Notes: generated from the letters alone by a model not told the origin. DNA of 64,000 bases from Chrysemys picta bellii (GCF_011386835.1 NC_088795.1:108002434-108066433); one strand, 5' to 3'; numbered from the stretch's first letter, positions 9,130-21,159 are shown. A program made the numbers and translations.

Positions 9130-10183
9130 GGGCCCTTCAAGCGGATCCACCAGTCAGGGTTCCTAAAGATCGTAATCATTTTTCTCCCTAGCACCCCTTT
9201 TACACCCTCAGAACTCCACAAACTCACAGTCCATGTAGGGACAGTTCTGCCTTATGTGACCTTTGCCAGGTAGCAGACTACCACTTGGGCAGCTGGGGCA
9301 CCCTCTTTTGCCCCCTGCATCTCCTTCCTGGACTTTGCTGTCTGGGGTTCTTCAGCCCTCTCTCCCCCACCCATAGTCATCAGAGGACAGAGCTCTTTTC
9401 GTGGAAAGTTCACCTCCACATACTTCATTAATTTCATGGCCACACCAAGTCATTCTGGCTGCTGCCTCCAAACCCAGATCCTTGTAGTCTTGGGAATACT
9501 CTGTATAAACTGCTCCAGAATAATGGAGTCCATTGGGGTTTCAATGTCGTCTTTATTTGGCTGCAACCATCGAGTTGCCCAGTCCAACAATTTTTGCACA
9601 AAGGCTCTGGGGCGTATCCCGTCATCCCATCTGGCCGCCCTGATCTTTTGGCGGCATTTCTCAGCTGACAGGCTGACCTTGTCCAAAATAGCAGCTTTTG
9701 GTGTATCATAGTCTTTCGCCTGATGTTCACTCAGGGCCGTATAGGCTGACTGAGCCTCACTGGCCAGATAAGGAGCCAGCCGAAGTGCCCATTCACCCTT
9801 GTGCCATCCGGTGCTAGTAGCCACCGCTCAAAAGTTAATAAAAAGGCATCAGGGTCATCCCCGGCACCATTTTACATAGTTTTACATAGTTCCAGGCCCA
9901 TTGTTCCATTCCCAGTCCCCTCACTGGCATTCACCAGCCTCTGCAGGAGCTATTGCTGTACCTGGGCCTGCCCTTCGATGAATTCCTGCAGCATTTATTT
10001 GTTGCTCTGCCTGTCAACTCAGGAATACTTGCCTCTCTGCCTGCTGGGTCTGCTGAATCTCCTTTTGTTGCTCCACTAGCCAGCCCAGATCTCCTGCCTT
10101 CGTGCAGGTCCCCCCTCATGTATCCTCTTCTGCGGAGGGACTTACTGATCCTGGAGAAGCCCCCACATGTCAGGGGGCGCCTC
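9130..10183 (-). pseudogene. Ty3/gypsy-like gag with SCAN-like capsid region, degraded
   Basis: On the minus strand, 9824-9450 encodes an open stretch with LRLAPYLASEAQSAYTALS, the KAAILDK and EKCRQKIRAARWD segments, and then FVQKLLDWATRWLQPN and ILEQFIQSIPK. This helical pattern matches the capsid C-terminal (SCAN-related) domain found in gags of Gmr1-like Ty3/gypsy elements. Further downstream, GHIRQNCPYMDCEF near 9250-9215 is the end of a CCHC zinc knuckle; the second Cys and its neighbour are lost by a small deletion. Upstream (10119-9931) is a Gln/Gly-rich N-terminal stretch, out of frame with the capsid. Several frameshifts and stops make it a dead copy, and no pol follows. A host SCAN gene is unlikely because an LTR lies directly upstream. 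Confidence 0.7.
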
Positions 10184-10480
10184 TGTCGCTATTCAGTGAC
10201 CTCACTGCCTGGTCAGTTCAAATGGTTTCACAGTCACAAATGCTAACTGGACTGTTTATCCTTCACCAAGATGTGCATTTATTTCCCTCTGACATAACAA
10301 CACAGACTTACAGCAAGGACTGGCTTCCCTGCAGTCCTCACTCCCCAGCTCACCCTGTGAGCACCTCTTGAGCTGCCCCCTTACTTCCTGTTTCTTCCCC
10401 TTATATTCTCCCCAACAACCTTGTTAGCCCTGTGATTGTCACCCAGGTGCTCACAATCCCAGACCCCCCCCCAACAGACA
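10184..10480 (-). mobile_element. LTR of the gypsy-like element
   Basis: Read on the minus strand it begins TGTCTGTTGG or TGTTGG (10480/10476) and ends GCGACA (10184). It has a TATA-like box (AATATAAGG, about 10409-10401) and an AATAAA poly(A) signal (10283-10278) about 120 bp further on, the expected LTR order U3-R-U5. The following GGCGCCCCCTGAC (about 10181-10169) is where a primer-binding site should be, though I could not assign the tRNA. The gag at 9130-10183 follows in the same orientation. Confidence 0.7.
10401..10409 (-). promoter_or_regulatory. TATA-like box of the gypsy-like LTR
   Basis: The minus-strand text GAGAATATAAGGGG lies about 70 bp from the LTR 5' end and about 120 bp before the AATAAA. 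The spacing supports an LTR promoter; activity is unknown. Confidence 0.45.
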
Positions 10481-11564
10481 GCATATAATTGGCCTTGACT
10501 GGCTGCAGCAATGTCAGTGATCAGGGTGCTGCTGATAGCACTCAGTCACATGCTCCCATTGAAGTCACTGAGAGCTTGGCCATGTATCCCACTGTGAGCA
10601 GGATTGGAACCAATGTGCTTTTATGGCTTATTATTATTACCTAGAGATCAGGAGAGAAGAATATTTCTTTCCCTGCCAAAACCTGTTCTTCTGACATTCC
10701 CAGCCTAATTTCTAGTCCAAAAACATTGAGAAAAGTTCATGTAAGACCTCCATACCCACTGACATGCACCCAGAATCAAACACCAGATACAGCCTCAAGC
10801 CACACTTTGGATCTGGATTTCAGATGGTTCACGGGGCAGATCTGCTGTTTCACTTCAACCCAATAAAAGGCAAGGGGGCTGTTAGCAAAATTCAGATCCA
10901 GATCTGGAATACCTGCAATCTGGCTGAGTGTTTGGATCTGTAGTTTGATTTGTGCTTCTCTCTAGTCAACAAAACACAAAAGGGTAAAATGTCTCTAAAC
11001 TGCAATAATCACGTCACAATTGCAAGACCTACAATAGCTGTATGTTACATGTAGGCCGCAGCCAGTTTATTAAAGTTAGATTTGTAAAGTGGGCGTACAA
11101 TGAATGGGTGATCCAATAAGTCATTAAAATCAATGCTTTTTAATCACAAACATTGTGTGCTTCATTTATGTACGTGTGTGTGTTTGTGTGTGTGTGTGTG
11201 TGTGTACACAGAGAGGGAGAGAAAGGGCTGCATTTTAGTTTAGCACAGACTAATTACAAAACAGGCCCCGTACAGCTTATGCCAAAAGAAAAAGTTCAAG
11301 GCACGAAAAATCCAAAAAGAATTACATCATTTCCTTGTATCTTCCCTAAGGGGAAGGGATTGGAGAGTATGAGTCAGTTTGCAGAAATTAAATGAAAACA
11401 GGCTAACTTTACTGACTTTTCTCTACTCTTACCTTATAGAGTAAAGCAGACAGTTTGAAGGCTTTTACAGAAACATCTTATAGCATGCTAGATTTAAAAA
11501 TAAGTGAAAAGTACACATGTAAAAAGCATGGTTTTGTGATGAGGATTATGTAAAGAAACAGCAA
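10481..11564. other. Unassigned DNA with a (GT)n microsatellite
   Basis: No gene seen. A GT repeat spans about 11173-11205 with one interruption. Short open frames over it have no domain. Confidence 0.4.
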
Positions 11565-11703
11565 ATGGGAAAATCTCATCAGTACGTGGGGCAGCATGAC
11601 CTGTGGAATGTGCATGGGCCCAAGAGCCATGAGGTCTTGAATCCTGTCCATGGCTCCACCACTGATATGCCATGTGGCTTTGGATGAAATATTTTTGCAA
11701 GCT
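11565..11703 (+). repeat. MIR-type SINE, left part (right part at 12115-12255)
   Basis: TCTTGAATCC...GGCTCCACCACTGATATG...TGTGGCTTTGGATGAAAT is a worn MIR body. It resumes after the hAT element as CCTCAGTCAATCTTTCTGTATCCCATCTTTCCCATCTGTTATATGG (in pieces), the later MIR part. So one MIR was split by the hAT insertion. Confidence 0.6.
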
Positions 11704-11711
11704 GCCTAGAA

Positions 11712-12114
11712 CAGTGGCTCTCAACCTTTCTAGACTACTGTAACCCTTTCAAGAGTCTGATTTGTCTTGTGTATCCCTCAGTTTCACCTCACTTAAAAAT
11801 TTACAAAATCAGACATAAAAATACACAAGTGTCATAGCACACTATTACTGAAAAATTGCTGACTTTCTCATTTTTACCATATAATTATAAAATAAATCAA
11901 TTGGAATATAAACATTGTATTTACATTTCAGTGTATACTATACAGAGCAATATAAACAAATCATTGTCTATGAAATTTTAGTTTGTAATGACTACGCTAG
12001 TGCTTTTTATGTAGCCTTTGTAAAGCTAGGCAAATATCTAGATGAGTTGATGTACTCCCTGGAAGACCTCTGAGTACCCCCAGGGGTACATGTACCCCTG
12101 GTTGAGAACCATTG
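11712..12114. mobile_element. hAT-type non-autonomous element, 403 bp
   Basis: The ends are CAGTGGCTCTCAACC and GGTTGAGAACCATTG. The 8-bp duplication GCCTAGAA is perfect on both sides (11704-11711; 12115-12122). The interior is AT-rich, without coding capacity. Its close relative is at 62156-62619. Confidence 0.9.
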
Positions 12115-12255
12115 GCCTAGAAGATATGGACACAACACCCATATCCCTTAGGTGGTTTTAAAAACCTCAGTCAATCTTTCTGTATCCCATCTTTCCCATC
12201 TGTTATATGGAGAGGGAGCGGGAATAATATGTAAGAATTAGTGAATGGCTGAACA

Positions 12256-15200
12256 GTGCTTTGTAGATACAGAAGTGATAAGCAATATTGCCAATCTGTC
12301 CTGGCAGTTACACAGCATTCTGCCATTTATCCACTCCACACTCCAAACAACTTACAAGGTAAACAAATGTTGTTTAAACCCCGACAGATTTCTCAGTATG
12401 GACTTCTTTCTGTTTAATTTACTCATTCAATAACATTCTCTGGATAAAGATTAACTTCTACCAAATGAGAATGGTAGCATTAACTTCCCCTTTATACAAG
12501 TCCAATGCAATGGATAATCAGGCTATCTGCAAATTAGACACATTTCTCCATCACTGACATTGTTGGAGAAAAGAAAAAGCTGGTAAACACTATATTGTAT
12601 AACATCCCCCATTGTCAATTAATACTTTCAGTGTCCAAAGCCTACAAAATATTTGGATACAATACTTTACAATAATAATAATAATAGTAATTAATTAATA
12701 AATTTACAGTTGACCAACTAGCAGGCATAGTAATCACCTTGTATCCCTTAGGTTACAATGTGCTGTGGTTGATGAGATATTTTAGAAGGGTGGATTTTCT
12801 GTTTTTCTTACTGTGCACTCTTCTGTTTTTCACCAGTAGTTTCTACTATCCCCATATGTCTATTTTGTCTCTTTAGACCATATTGTCCTCTCTACTTATT
12901 GGGCCAAATTCAGATGTGATGTAAATTAGGGTCCCTTATACACATTGGTACAGTGGCAAGGGCAAGAAGGTCTGAGAGAGTCTAACCATGTGTATGATAC
13001 TGAAAGGAGGATGGAGGGTGGGAAAAAGGCTAACGTACCATCTTACTCATCACTTCCATTAACAGACTGAGCACAAGACTGGAAGCCATGACCTCTTAAG
13101 GAAGACTATGGCTCCTGGAGTCATATGATTACATCACATCTCAGTTTTCATTTAAAAATAAAAAGTAAATCTTGGTGAAGAGAAGTTTGGAAGCATGATA
13201 TGTGTAATCAAAGCAGTGATACCTGCCTGAGTCTGCTGACTGCTTGAAACAATAGTTCTGAGAGGTGTGAACTGTACAGTGCATGCCAATGATGTATTAA
13301 GTCCTAGTCCCACTGCTCTGAAGGTCCCACCACACCATCCATCAGAGGCGTCCATGTGGCCAGAGCATAAGAGTGAAAAGGACCTGGCCCACCCAGATAA
13401 ACCCAGCTGCTGAGGTAGTTATTGGGGGGGCCCATTGCTGCCACTGCTGCCTCAACCACACCAGGAAGGAGACTGAAGGAGCTATGTCAGAGGGTCGGAT
13501 TACAGGATGGAGCCACATGCCCCCACATGTCATGGTGTGCCTAGGACACCAGATTGCCTTAATCAAGCTCTGTCCTCAGCACCTCACTTCCTCCTCTATT
13601 GCAACTAGTTCTGCATATCACCAATCAGCTTCATCACCACACAAATGCAAGTCAATATGATAGGCAGAATGAGTCATGTGTCTGGTGGAATAGGTTTCAT
13701 CATCCTAAATGGTACCTGTCCTCTACGGTGGTGGTCCTACTTAAGCATAAGAGAGAGACCTTCTGAAGTGTTCTACTAATTGTTTATACACCTTACCAGA
13801 GAAATAGCCAGGAAAGGAAAAACAGGTTGCCCCAGACATCTGGTAGGGGCCGGAGTCACATTATGATCATTTTCAGTGAACAGGCTTAGTTTTTAATTGC
13901 AGAATGAACACTCTAAGTCAGCATTATGGCTGTTTTGCATCACTGAAGCCAAAGTGATACGAGGGGCCAGGATCCAGCCCAAATTGTATCATGTGACCAA
14001 GACCTTTTATAGTAAAGTCTGTGCTGTATCAACTAGATAGTATCTATTCTGTCACTCACAAACAAATCAGTAAGGTGAAGTTGCAGATATGTATCAGTGG
14101 TCTGAGTACAAGAAGGTTGGAGTTACATAAAACCTCAAATGCTAGAAATCTAGCCAGTACAGAGTTAAAGCCCTGACTCACTAAATTACTTAAGTACACA
14201 TACAATTTGGAGTACATAAATTGACTTCAAGTCTCAGAATATGTATGTGCTTAAGCGTCTTGCTGAACTGGGACCTAAGGTTCTCAAAGACAACGACTCG
14301 CACTCTGAGAACAACCACAACATTAACTCTGTCCCAGGAAGTACAACAGATGCAAAATCTCATTGTCACAGACATTAATATCAGCATTCCATTAAACAAA
14401 ACAGTAATCAGCAAGCGCAAATAGAGCCGTTGTAATGCTACAGTAGAAATGGTGCTATGACAAATTTACTTCACATTGAATTCTGTTGCAATGTCAGTTT
14501 CCATATGAAAATCTAAAATACAAATTTATCTTCTGTCATTGTGGGCACAAGAAAAGCCATTATTTAAGATAATTCACTTTGTTGGTGTTTCAAGAATCAG
14601 AAGTTTAGACAGAAGCATTATGGATCTTTACTTAACAGAGTCCATATAATCTTAGAAAGCAATAAAACTAAACAAACAAAAGCACAATTTTTAAAGGCCA
14701 TTTTCCAAAATTAAAAATTAAAAATCCAGCTCGTCTGAAATTCTGGACAGTAACCAAGGGACATCATCGTATTGGAAGTTAATTTAGAAACTCTGGCTAG
14801 GAGCCTGCAGACTTGGGTGTGCTGGGACTAGCTGTCAAAAGTGGCCAAGGCTGTACAACAAACAGGAGAATACCTGTAGGCGGAGCTGCCAGAGAGGCCA
14901 CCACAGCCAGGGACATTCCATGGGACAGACAGAGGAACGATCAAAGAAAAATGAAAGGAAGGGATTCAAAGACTGCAAAGGGAAGTCAAAAGGAATAAAG
15001 ATGCTCAGCCAGATTTTTCTATTCTCTGTTTTTCTTGTTGTCAGAGGAACAAAGAAATTCTACGCTGTATGGAACATGACAATGGCGGAATGTGCTATTG
15101 CTGAGGCTACGGCGTTTGGGGCTCCCAGGGAGTATACTATGTCTGAGCAGCTGGAATGAGAGATAGTGTCTGGATAAATGGATTCAGAGTGTGCCCAACT

Positions 15201-15480
15201 GTCAGTAGAGGAGAGTTGAATCAAATCTGAGCTACTGCAGATAGCAGCACCTATTCAGGTCACCTGGGTCCATGGAGACACCAAGACATAGGAGTTTACA
15301 GACCAGAAATATAAGTAAGGGGTCAGATGAGCCAACACTGGATGGGGGGTATCCTCATTCCCCTGGTCATTTATCAAGGGAGATATTAGGAACATCTGAG
15401 GTTCTCTCAAATCCCAGGGTATTTCTATGAGAGTAGGCAAATGGAACCAGTGTAGTTAATTATTTCTCAGAAAAGCCATC
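12256..15480. other. Long interval without recognised features
   Basis: Mostly AT-rich single-copy-looking DNA. A short (ATA)n stretch lies near 12670-12690. Open frames of 60-95 codons (for example 13373-13660, 14221-14424) have no recognisable domain, splice context or homologue that I know. The fragment near 12901 (GGGCCAAATTCAGATGTGATG) resembles other scattered worn repeats in the window. Confidence 0.4.
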
Positions 15481-15880
15481 TTTGATCTTCATTCCACACA
15501 TGACTCCTGCCAGGGTCGCAAACAGAATATTCCTAAGGAGAGGACCAAAGTTCCTCTCCCCTACACTCTCCCCCTGCACCCAACCTGCACCCCACCCGCT
15601 GCCTCTGCACCCAGCTTTGAGTTCTCCCACTGCACTCAACCCTGAAGCCTCCGAGCCCCACAGCCAGCCCTGTGCTCCCCACCCACATCACCCCACAGCC
15701 TGTCCTGAACTCATCCCCTGCTGCTCCCCCAGTTCTGAGCTCTCTCACACTGCACGTGCATCCAGACCCACACTCTTCCCCCTGCTCCACACATACACCC
15801 CTCCTACTGCTCCACAGCCAGCCCCATGCTCTTCCCCCACATTCATATATAGTACCAAAGGGACAGAGCTGATTCACTAA
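15481..15880. repeat. C-rich low-complexity interval
   Basis: C-rich, irregularly repetitive text (GCACCCA..., CCACAGCC, CTGCTCC units) makes 66-132-codon frames in both orientations. It resembles in style the C-rich repeat at 41155-41655, but I could not align ends or duplications. It is not treated as a gene. Confidence 0.4.
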
Positions 15881-16312
15881 AGTGAGGGATGTTAGATTCT
15901 GAAATTCTTTGCATTTGAATCTGCAGTTGCATTCTGCCAGATAAGATCACAGGACTACCAGTGTGGTTCAGAAATAAAATGATTACCTGTTAACTTTGGA
16001 GTTGGGACAAAATTCCTTCTAATGTTATAGCAATATAAACTTAATGACAATACCTTCAAAGAATCTGGTTTTGCCTTCTTTCAGGGATAAGATACTGGGC
16101 TAGATGGACCAGGCACTTAGATCCTACAGAGATAAGCATTACAAAAATGCCCATAAATAAGTAGCGTTAAATTGAACCAGTCTGTCTAGTATTATAATAC
16201 CTACATACAATGTTTATTGTGCTATAGCGTTTAGTAATCACAATGTGTACAACTACCTCAACTTAGTAATTGAGATGTTTCTTGCATGCCAGCCTAGTTT
16301 GCTGGAGAAACA
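15881..16312. other. Unassigned interval
   Basis: AT-rich; no gene or clear repeat seen. Confidence 0.35.
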
Positions 16313-16415
16313 AGAAGGGTGAGGTAATATCTTTTATTGGACCATCTTCTGTTGGTGTGAGCGAGAAACTTTTGAGCTTACACAGAGCTCTTCTTCAGGT
16401 CTTCTCTAGTTTGCT
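16313..16415 (+). repeat. Penelope-tail-like repeat fragment
   Basis: GAGGTAATATCTTTTATTGGACC...TCTGTTGGTGTGAGCG...AAACTTTTGAGCTTACACAGAGCTCTTCTTCAGGTCT (in pieces) is of the same style as the 3' non-coding ends of Penelope-like copies at 21060-21140 and 43355-43480 (an AGCTT core near a direction-changing palindrome). The family assignment is tentative. Confidence 0.45.
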
Positions 16416-16526
16416 GGTAACACTGATCAATCTAGTCATAATTCAGATGATGCTCAGTTCTTTGGTCAAAATTCAATCCTGATTTAATTGGACACTTACT
16501 CACTGAAATCAACAGATTTTTACCTC

Positions 16527-16600
16527 AGGTGAAATCCTGTCCCCATTGAAGTCAATGGCAAAACTCTCTTTGATTTCAATGGGGCCAGGATTTCACACCT
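16527..16600. repeat. Small palindromic element, 74 bp
   Basis: AGGTGAAATCCTGTCCCCATTGAAGTCAATGG and its imperfect inverse (TTTCAATGGGGCCAGGATTTCACACCT) face each other across about 15 bp. It could fold into a long hairpin. A half-copy lies at 61940-61976 inside a MIR. No duplication was established. Confidence 0.6.
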
Positions 16601-18689
16601 CCTTGCACTGTCTGAGTTTGGCCATATCATGTCTCTTTTTATCAACTCAAGGTACTGGTGTTAATGCTCTGCGTGTGCTGGGACAGGATTATCTGAGAAA
16701 CAACATCTCAATCTCTACCCTAAAATGACAATTAAGATCAACTGGGTAGGTTTCACTTCCATTTCCTGGAATTAGAATCAGTAGGATTAATGTCAGGGCT
16801 TTCATAGTTGAGCTCCCTGCTCTTTGGCTCTGAAAGGCCATGGAGGGAAGCAAATTCCAAAGCCTAGTAGGCTTCAAGACAGGAAGTAAGCTGTATTATT
16901 TGTCTGATTTGGGCTGCATGTTTTTATTCCTGACTGTGATGGGATGTACAAGCTATCACTCCATAGTCCTGGTATACAGCCTGTCCCAGTGATGCCCCTA
17001 GGAACAGGCCCATCAAGCCAAAGAGTGGCATAGGTCTTGAGTAAAATCCCAACAGGAGTTTCAGAGTCCCAGCTGAGGACTGTAGCAGGCAGGTGCAGCT
17101 AAGGGTTCCTCTTATAGCCTGAGAGGCAGAGATTTGCTGACCAGAAGTCAGAATATAGAGCTCCAGAGACACCAGAGCTGCCTTTTTTTTATGTTTGGAG
17201 TTTACAGATAGTTAAGTTACATGAAGGGAATGTAGACAGAGACTTTGCTGGTTTGTGTTTGTTTAGGTGAACAAGGACCTCATGAATAACTCAGAGACTT
17301 TTCTGCTTAAATAGGGCCTCCTGTGAAAGAGCACCGCTTTCTTTCTAGCCAGTCAGATCCTGGCCCTCTCTCATGGACAAAATGGTAAGATGGTTGAAGA
17401 CATTTCTGGAGGCAGCCATAGTAATTTTTAATACTATCTAAGGGGAGGAGGGTAGTCATATGCTTTTTAAGCGTATAATTAAGTGCTACATCAATAAGTA
17501 CCCTATCAATCTATAATCAAAAATAAAAATCCACAGCTTCCTGATTCTTAAACTTCCTGTGCTTATATAGTCGAACAATATAGAATTGTGTTGAGAAGGA
17601 AAGAACATTCCCACTGGTACCTGTCTGAGTTAGGGATTACTCTCTAGCTTGAGAATATGCCAGGCAGCCCAAGTGTAGTTTTAGAAATATCAAATTCTGC
17701 AAAGCTAACATTTGACCCTCTCATCAAGCATGTATTTGTTAGTGCTGCTTTGTGTTTCTGACACCTTGCATTTAAAAAAAACAACATATATTTTTAGAAT
17801 CTTCGATTCTAGGGCTCTCTGGAGTTCAAAAACAGGAAGTCCCTGTAGTCAGTATGCTATGCCAGACCACCAGAAAAAAAAAAGCAAACCATCACTATTT
17901 TGTAATTACAATTGTGCAGTGGGCTTTGACAGTTTTTTAAAATAGTTTCCTGCCTCAACAGGAAACATCCTGTTATTCATGTAGCACTCTTTGCTACCTA
18001 ATGTGAAGGTGTCATGTTTTCAAGTTTATATAGAAATTGTGTTTCACAAACCCTACTGGACCAGTTCTGCTCTTAGTTACACCTGTGCAACTCCATTGAC
18101 CTCATCAGGGGCTGCAGAGGCATAACATACAGCAAAATTAGACCCACTGGATGACTATTTTTTGGAACAGGCTCTCTTATTTTTTCCACAGATAGCTCCA
18201 AAATTCCTTTGGAAAGTGTCCTCTGCATCCATAACAGCACAATCCTTTTGTTACCTATGTGGCTTCCACATGTTGTACATCCTTTCAGCTTTTGTACTTT
18301 ATCTCAGGCAGAGACTTAATGGAAGGCAAGGCACCTTCAAACCTGTAGATATTCAGCATGTCAGGGCTACAAACAGGAGATGTCAAATTCTGTCAGACTC
18401 TGATGTTAAGAGACATATCTAACCAGAACTGAGGAGACTAGAAAAAGCTAAGAGTGATTACTAAAGTAGAAAAACTAATAATCTGTTAATGAAATTTCAA
18501 TCATATTGTCTCAGAACAACATGTAAACAATGGCAACAAATGCATGAGGCAGATCCACTTTCAAGCACACCTGAATGAAAAATGTTATAGACTCAGATTG
18601 CAAAAGGGAAAAGGAAATTGTAAATCAACAGCAATCTGACATGTTGTGAACAAAAACCAGTTAAACCAATATCATATTACATTATACTA
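16601..18689. other. Interval with no firm gene; possible old LTR near 16935-17200
   Basis: TGTGATGGGATG at 16937 has the look of an LTR start, but I found no matching end or duplication. The rest is AT-rich with small open frames lacking domains. Confidence 0.35.
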
Positions 18690-20040
18690 AAGATTTTTTT
18701 TAAAAAGGGGACAAAGAGGACCCAGGGAATGATAGATCAGTCAGCCTGACTTTGATACCTGGAAAAATACTGGAACAAGTGATTAAACAATCCATTTGTA
18801 AGCACCTATAGGACAATAGGGCTATAAGGGATAACCAACATGTATTTATCAAGAACAAATCTTGCCAAACCAACCTAATTTCCTCTTTTGACAGGGTTAC
18901 TGGCCTGGTGGATAGGGAGGAACCAGTATATGTGACACATCTTGTTTTCATTAAGGCTTTTGCCCATGTGACAGTCTCAAAACTAGGGAAACTGGTGTAG
19001 ATGAAATTACTATCAGAGGGGTGCACAACTGATTGAGAGATCTTACTCAAAGAGTAGTTACCAATTGTTCATTGTCATAGTGGGAGGACGTATCTAGTGG
19101 GGTTCTACAGGCATCAGTCCTGGGCCAATATTTTCATTAATGACTTTGATAATAGAAGGCAGAGTACATTTATACAATTTGCAGATGATGTCAACTTGGA
19201 AGGGATTGCAAGTTCTTTGGAGGACAGAATTAGATTTCAAAACAACCTTGACAAATTAGAGAATTGGTTTGAAACCCACAAGATGAAGTTCAGTAATAAC
19301 AAGTGCAAAGTACTTCACTTAGAAAGGAAAAATCAAAAGCCACGAAATTGGAAATAATTGGCTAGGCAGTATCTGGGGGTAATAGTGGATCACAAAGTGA
19401 ATATGAGTCAACAATGTGAAGTAGTTGCAAAATAAGGCTACTATCATTTTGGGGTATATTAACAGGAGTGTCGTATGCGAGGAGGTAACTGTCCCACTCT
19501 CCTCAGCTAGTCAGGCCTCAGCTGGAGTACTGTGTCCAATTCTGAGCGCTGCACTTTAGCAAAGATGTTGATAAATTGGAGAAAGTCCAGAGGAGAGCAA
19601 CAAAAATGATATAAGGTTTAGAAAATATGACTCATGAAGAAAGGTTAAAAAAATGGGTATGTTTAGTTCTGAGAACAGAAGATTGAAGGGGCGGACACGA
19701 TATCAGTCTTCAAATATGTTAAGGGCTGCTATAAAGAGGATGGTGATCAATTGTTCTCCATGTCCACTGAAGGAGAGGCAAGGGGTAATGGGTTTAATCT
19801 ACAGGAAGGGAGATTTAGGTTAGATATTAGGGAAAACTTTGTAACTATAAGGATAATTAAGTTCTGGAAAAGGCTTCCAAGGGAGGTTGTGGAATCCCCA
19901 TCACTGGAGGTTTTTAAGAGCGGGTTGGACAAACACCTGTCAGGGATGGTCTAGGTTTACTTGGTCCTGCCTCAGTGCAGGGGGCTGGACTTGATGACCT
20001 ATCAAGGTCCCTTCCAGCCCTACATTTCTATGAGTCTATA
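18690..20040 (+). mobile_element. CR1 LINE, 5'-truncated, with degraded RT
   Basis: Scattered frames encode RT pieces in order: a PGND.SVSLT block near 18740, KNKSCQTNLI near 18860, a worn YLDF/KAF region near 18950, FADDVNLEGIASSLEDR at about 19165-19225, then the thumb and C-terminal part (EEVxPLS.., PQLEYCVQF-like, near 19500) and SPSLEVFKSGLDKHLSGMV at 19895-19952. The 3' UTR ends with AAGGTCCCTTCCAGCCC and a short T-rich tail near 20030. Frameshifts and stops are numerous. The ORF at 19097-19357 holds the catalytic box. Confidence 0.85.
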
Positions 20041-20832
20041 ACCTATTAAAAATACTAAAACAAAACTGACCTTCCAAAAATGTGACATTTCAGTCATCTC
20101 ACACAAGAATGCTGGAACTACAGAAATGAGACATAAGAGTGAAAGAATGACCAGGTATAATTTCAAACTAGTAATCATTAGATCTAACAAAGAATTCATC
20201 TAGGAAAACTGGGAATTGAACAATGTAAAAGCAAGCACAACAAGTTATGTTTTGGCAGAGAGAAGAAATTGTCACCTAATATCAGCAGAAAAAATTGTCT
20301 AAATGCCAACAGCAAAAAGAAAATGTGAAAATCACAACAAAAAGAAACATTTATCATTCACAAATGTCCATGTCACCTGTGGCAAACTCTGGGAACAAAC
20401 TTTCCACAGGGAATGAGCATGAGTATTTACTGGCAATAGATTATTATTCCAAATATTGTGAAATCTCTCCCTGAAAGGGAGATTGGAATAAATCACACAA
20501 TAGAATAGCCACTCCAGAATGGCTTGTTACATCTGAGGAAAGACAAATCTGAAGATGCATCCACTTTTAATTTTAAAAAAATCTTGAAGTTTTGCAAGAA
20601 ATCAAAGACTGCAAGAAAACAATGTATTTCAATTTTGGGAGTACAGGAACAGTCCTTTAGGCAATTGTGAATCAATGGCTCCAAGGCTGATGCACCAGTG
20701 AATCCAATGTACTAGTATAAAGTCTCATTCAGAGCAATTGCTAATCCAGCATGTCCATAAAACCCATTCGAATTTTTTGGGTCAAATAAAAACAAATAGA
20801 CAAAACAGAAAATGTTATTGTAACAGATGACT
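20041..20832. other. Unassigned AT-rich interval
   Basis: No recognisable genes or repeats. Confidence 0.35.
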
Positions 20833-20842
20833 CAAAGTTAAG

Positions 20843-21149
20843 TTTCAGTGGTAGCCGTGTTAGTCTGTATCAGCAAAAATAATGGGGAGTCCTTGTGGCA
20901 CCTTAGAGACTAACAAATTTATTTGGGCATAAGCTTTTGAAAGCTTTCAGGTTTTTTTGCTGATACAGACTAACACAGTTATCACTGAAACCATGCAAGG
21001 CACTGAATTTAACCATATGAAGTGGAAATCCATCAACTTCATGAAAAAACTCATGATACATCTGATGAAGTGGGTTCTAGCCCACAAAAGCTTATGCCCA
21101 AATAAATTTGTTAGTCTCTAAGGTGCCACAAGGACTCCTCGTTTTTTTT
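20843..21149. mobile_element. Folded-back Penelope-type fragment with 10-bp target duplication
   Basis: Flanks CAAAGTTAAG occur at 20833-20842 and 21150-21159, identical. Inside, 20843-20880 (GTGGTAGCCGTGTTAGTCTG...) is the inverse of 20953-20990, and 20894-20940 (CACCTTAGAGACTAACAAAT...) is the inverse of about 21088-21140. The arms thus interlock rather than forming one simple hairpin. The text matches in style the 3' end of the Penelope copy at 43355-43490, an element class known for inverted and tail-duplicated insertions. Confidence 0.8.
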
Positions 21150-21159
21150 CAAAGTTAAG

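Noticed and set aside
9450..9824. Host SCAN-domain zinc-finger gene
   Set aside because: An LTR lies immediately upstream in the same orientation, a gag-type CCHC knuckle remnant follows, and no C2H2 fingers are encoded; a retroelement gag explains it better.
13373..13660. 95-codon frame with Cys/His residues suggesting a zinc finger
   Set aside because: The Cys and His spacing does not fit any finger pattern (no C-x2-4-C...H-x3-5-H), and the opposite strand is open as well.
14813..15159. Possible small exon (frames at 14813-14998 and 14920-15159)
   Set aside because: No recognisable domain, no convincing splice signals and no codon-level evidence; kept only as unassigned DNA.
15482..15880. 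Pro/His-rich 132-codon frame
   Set aside because: Composition-driven, with a matching 114-codon frame on the other strand; no domain.
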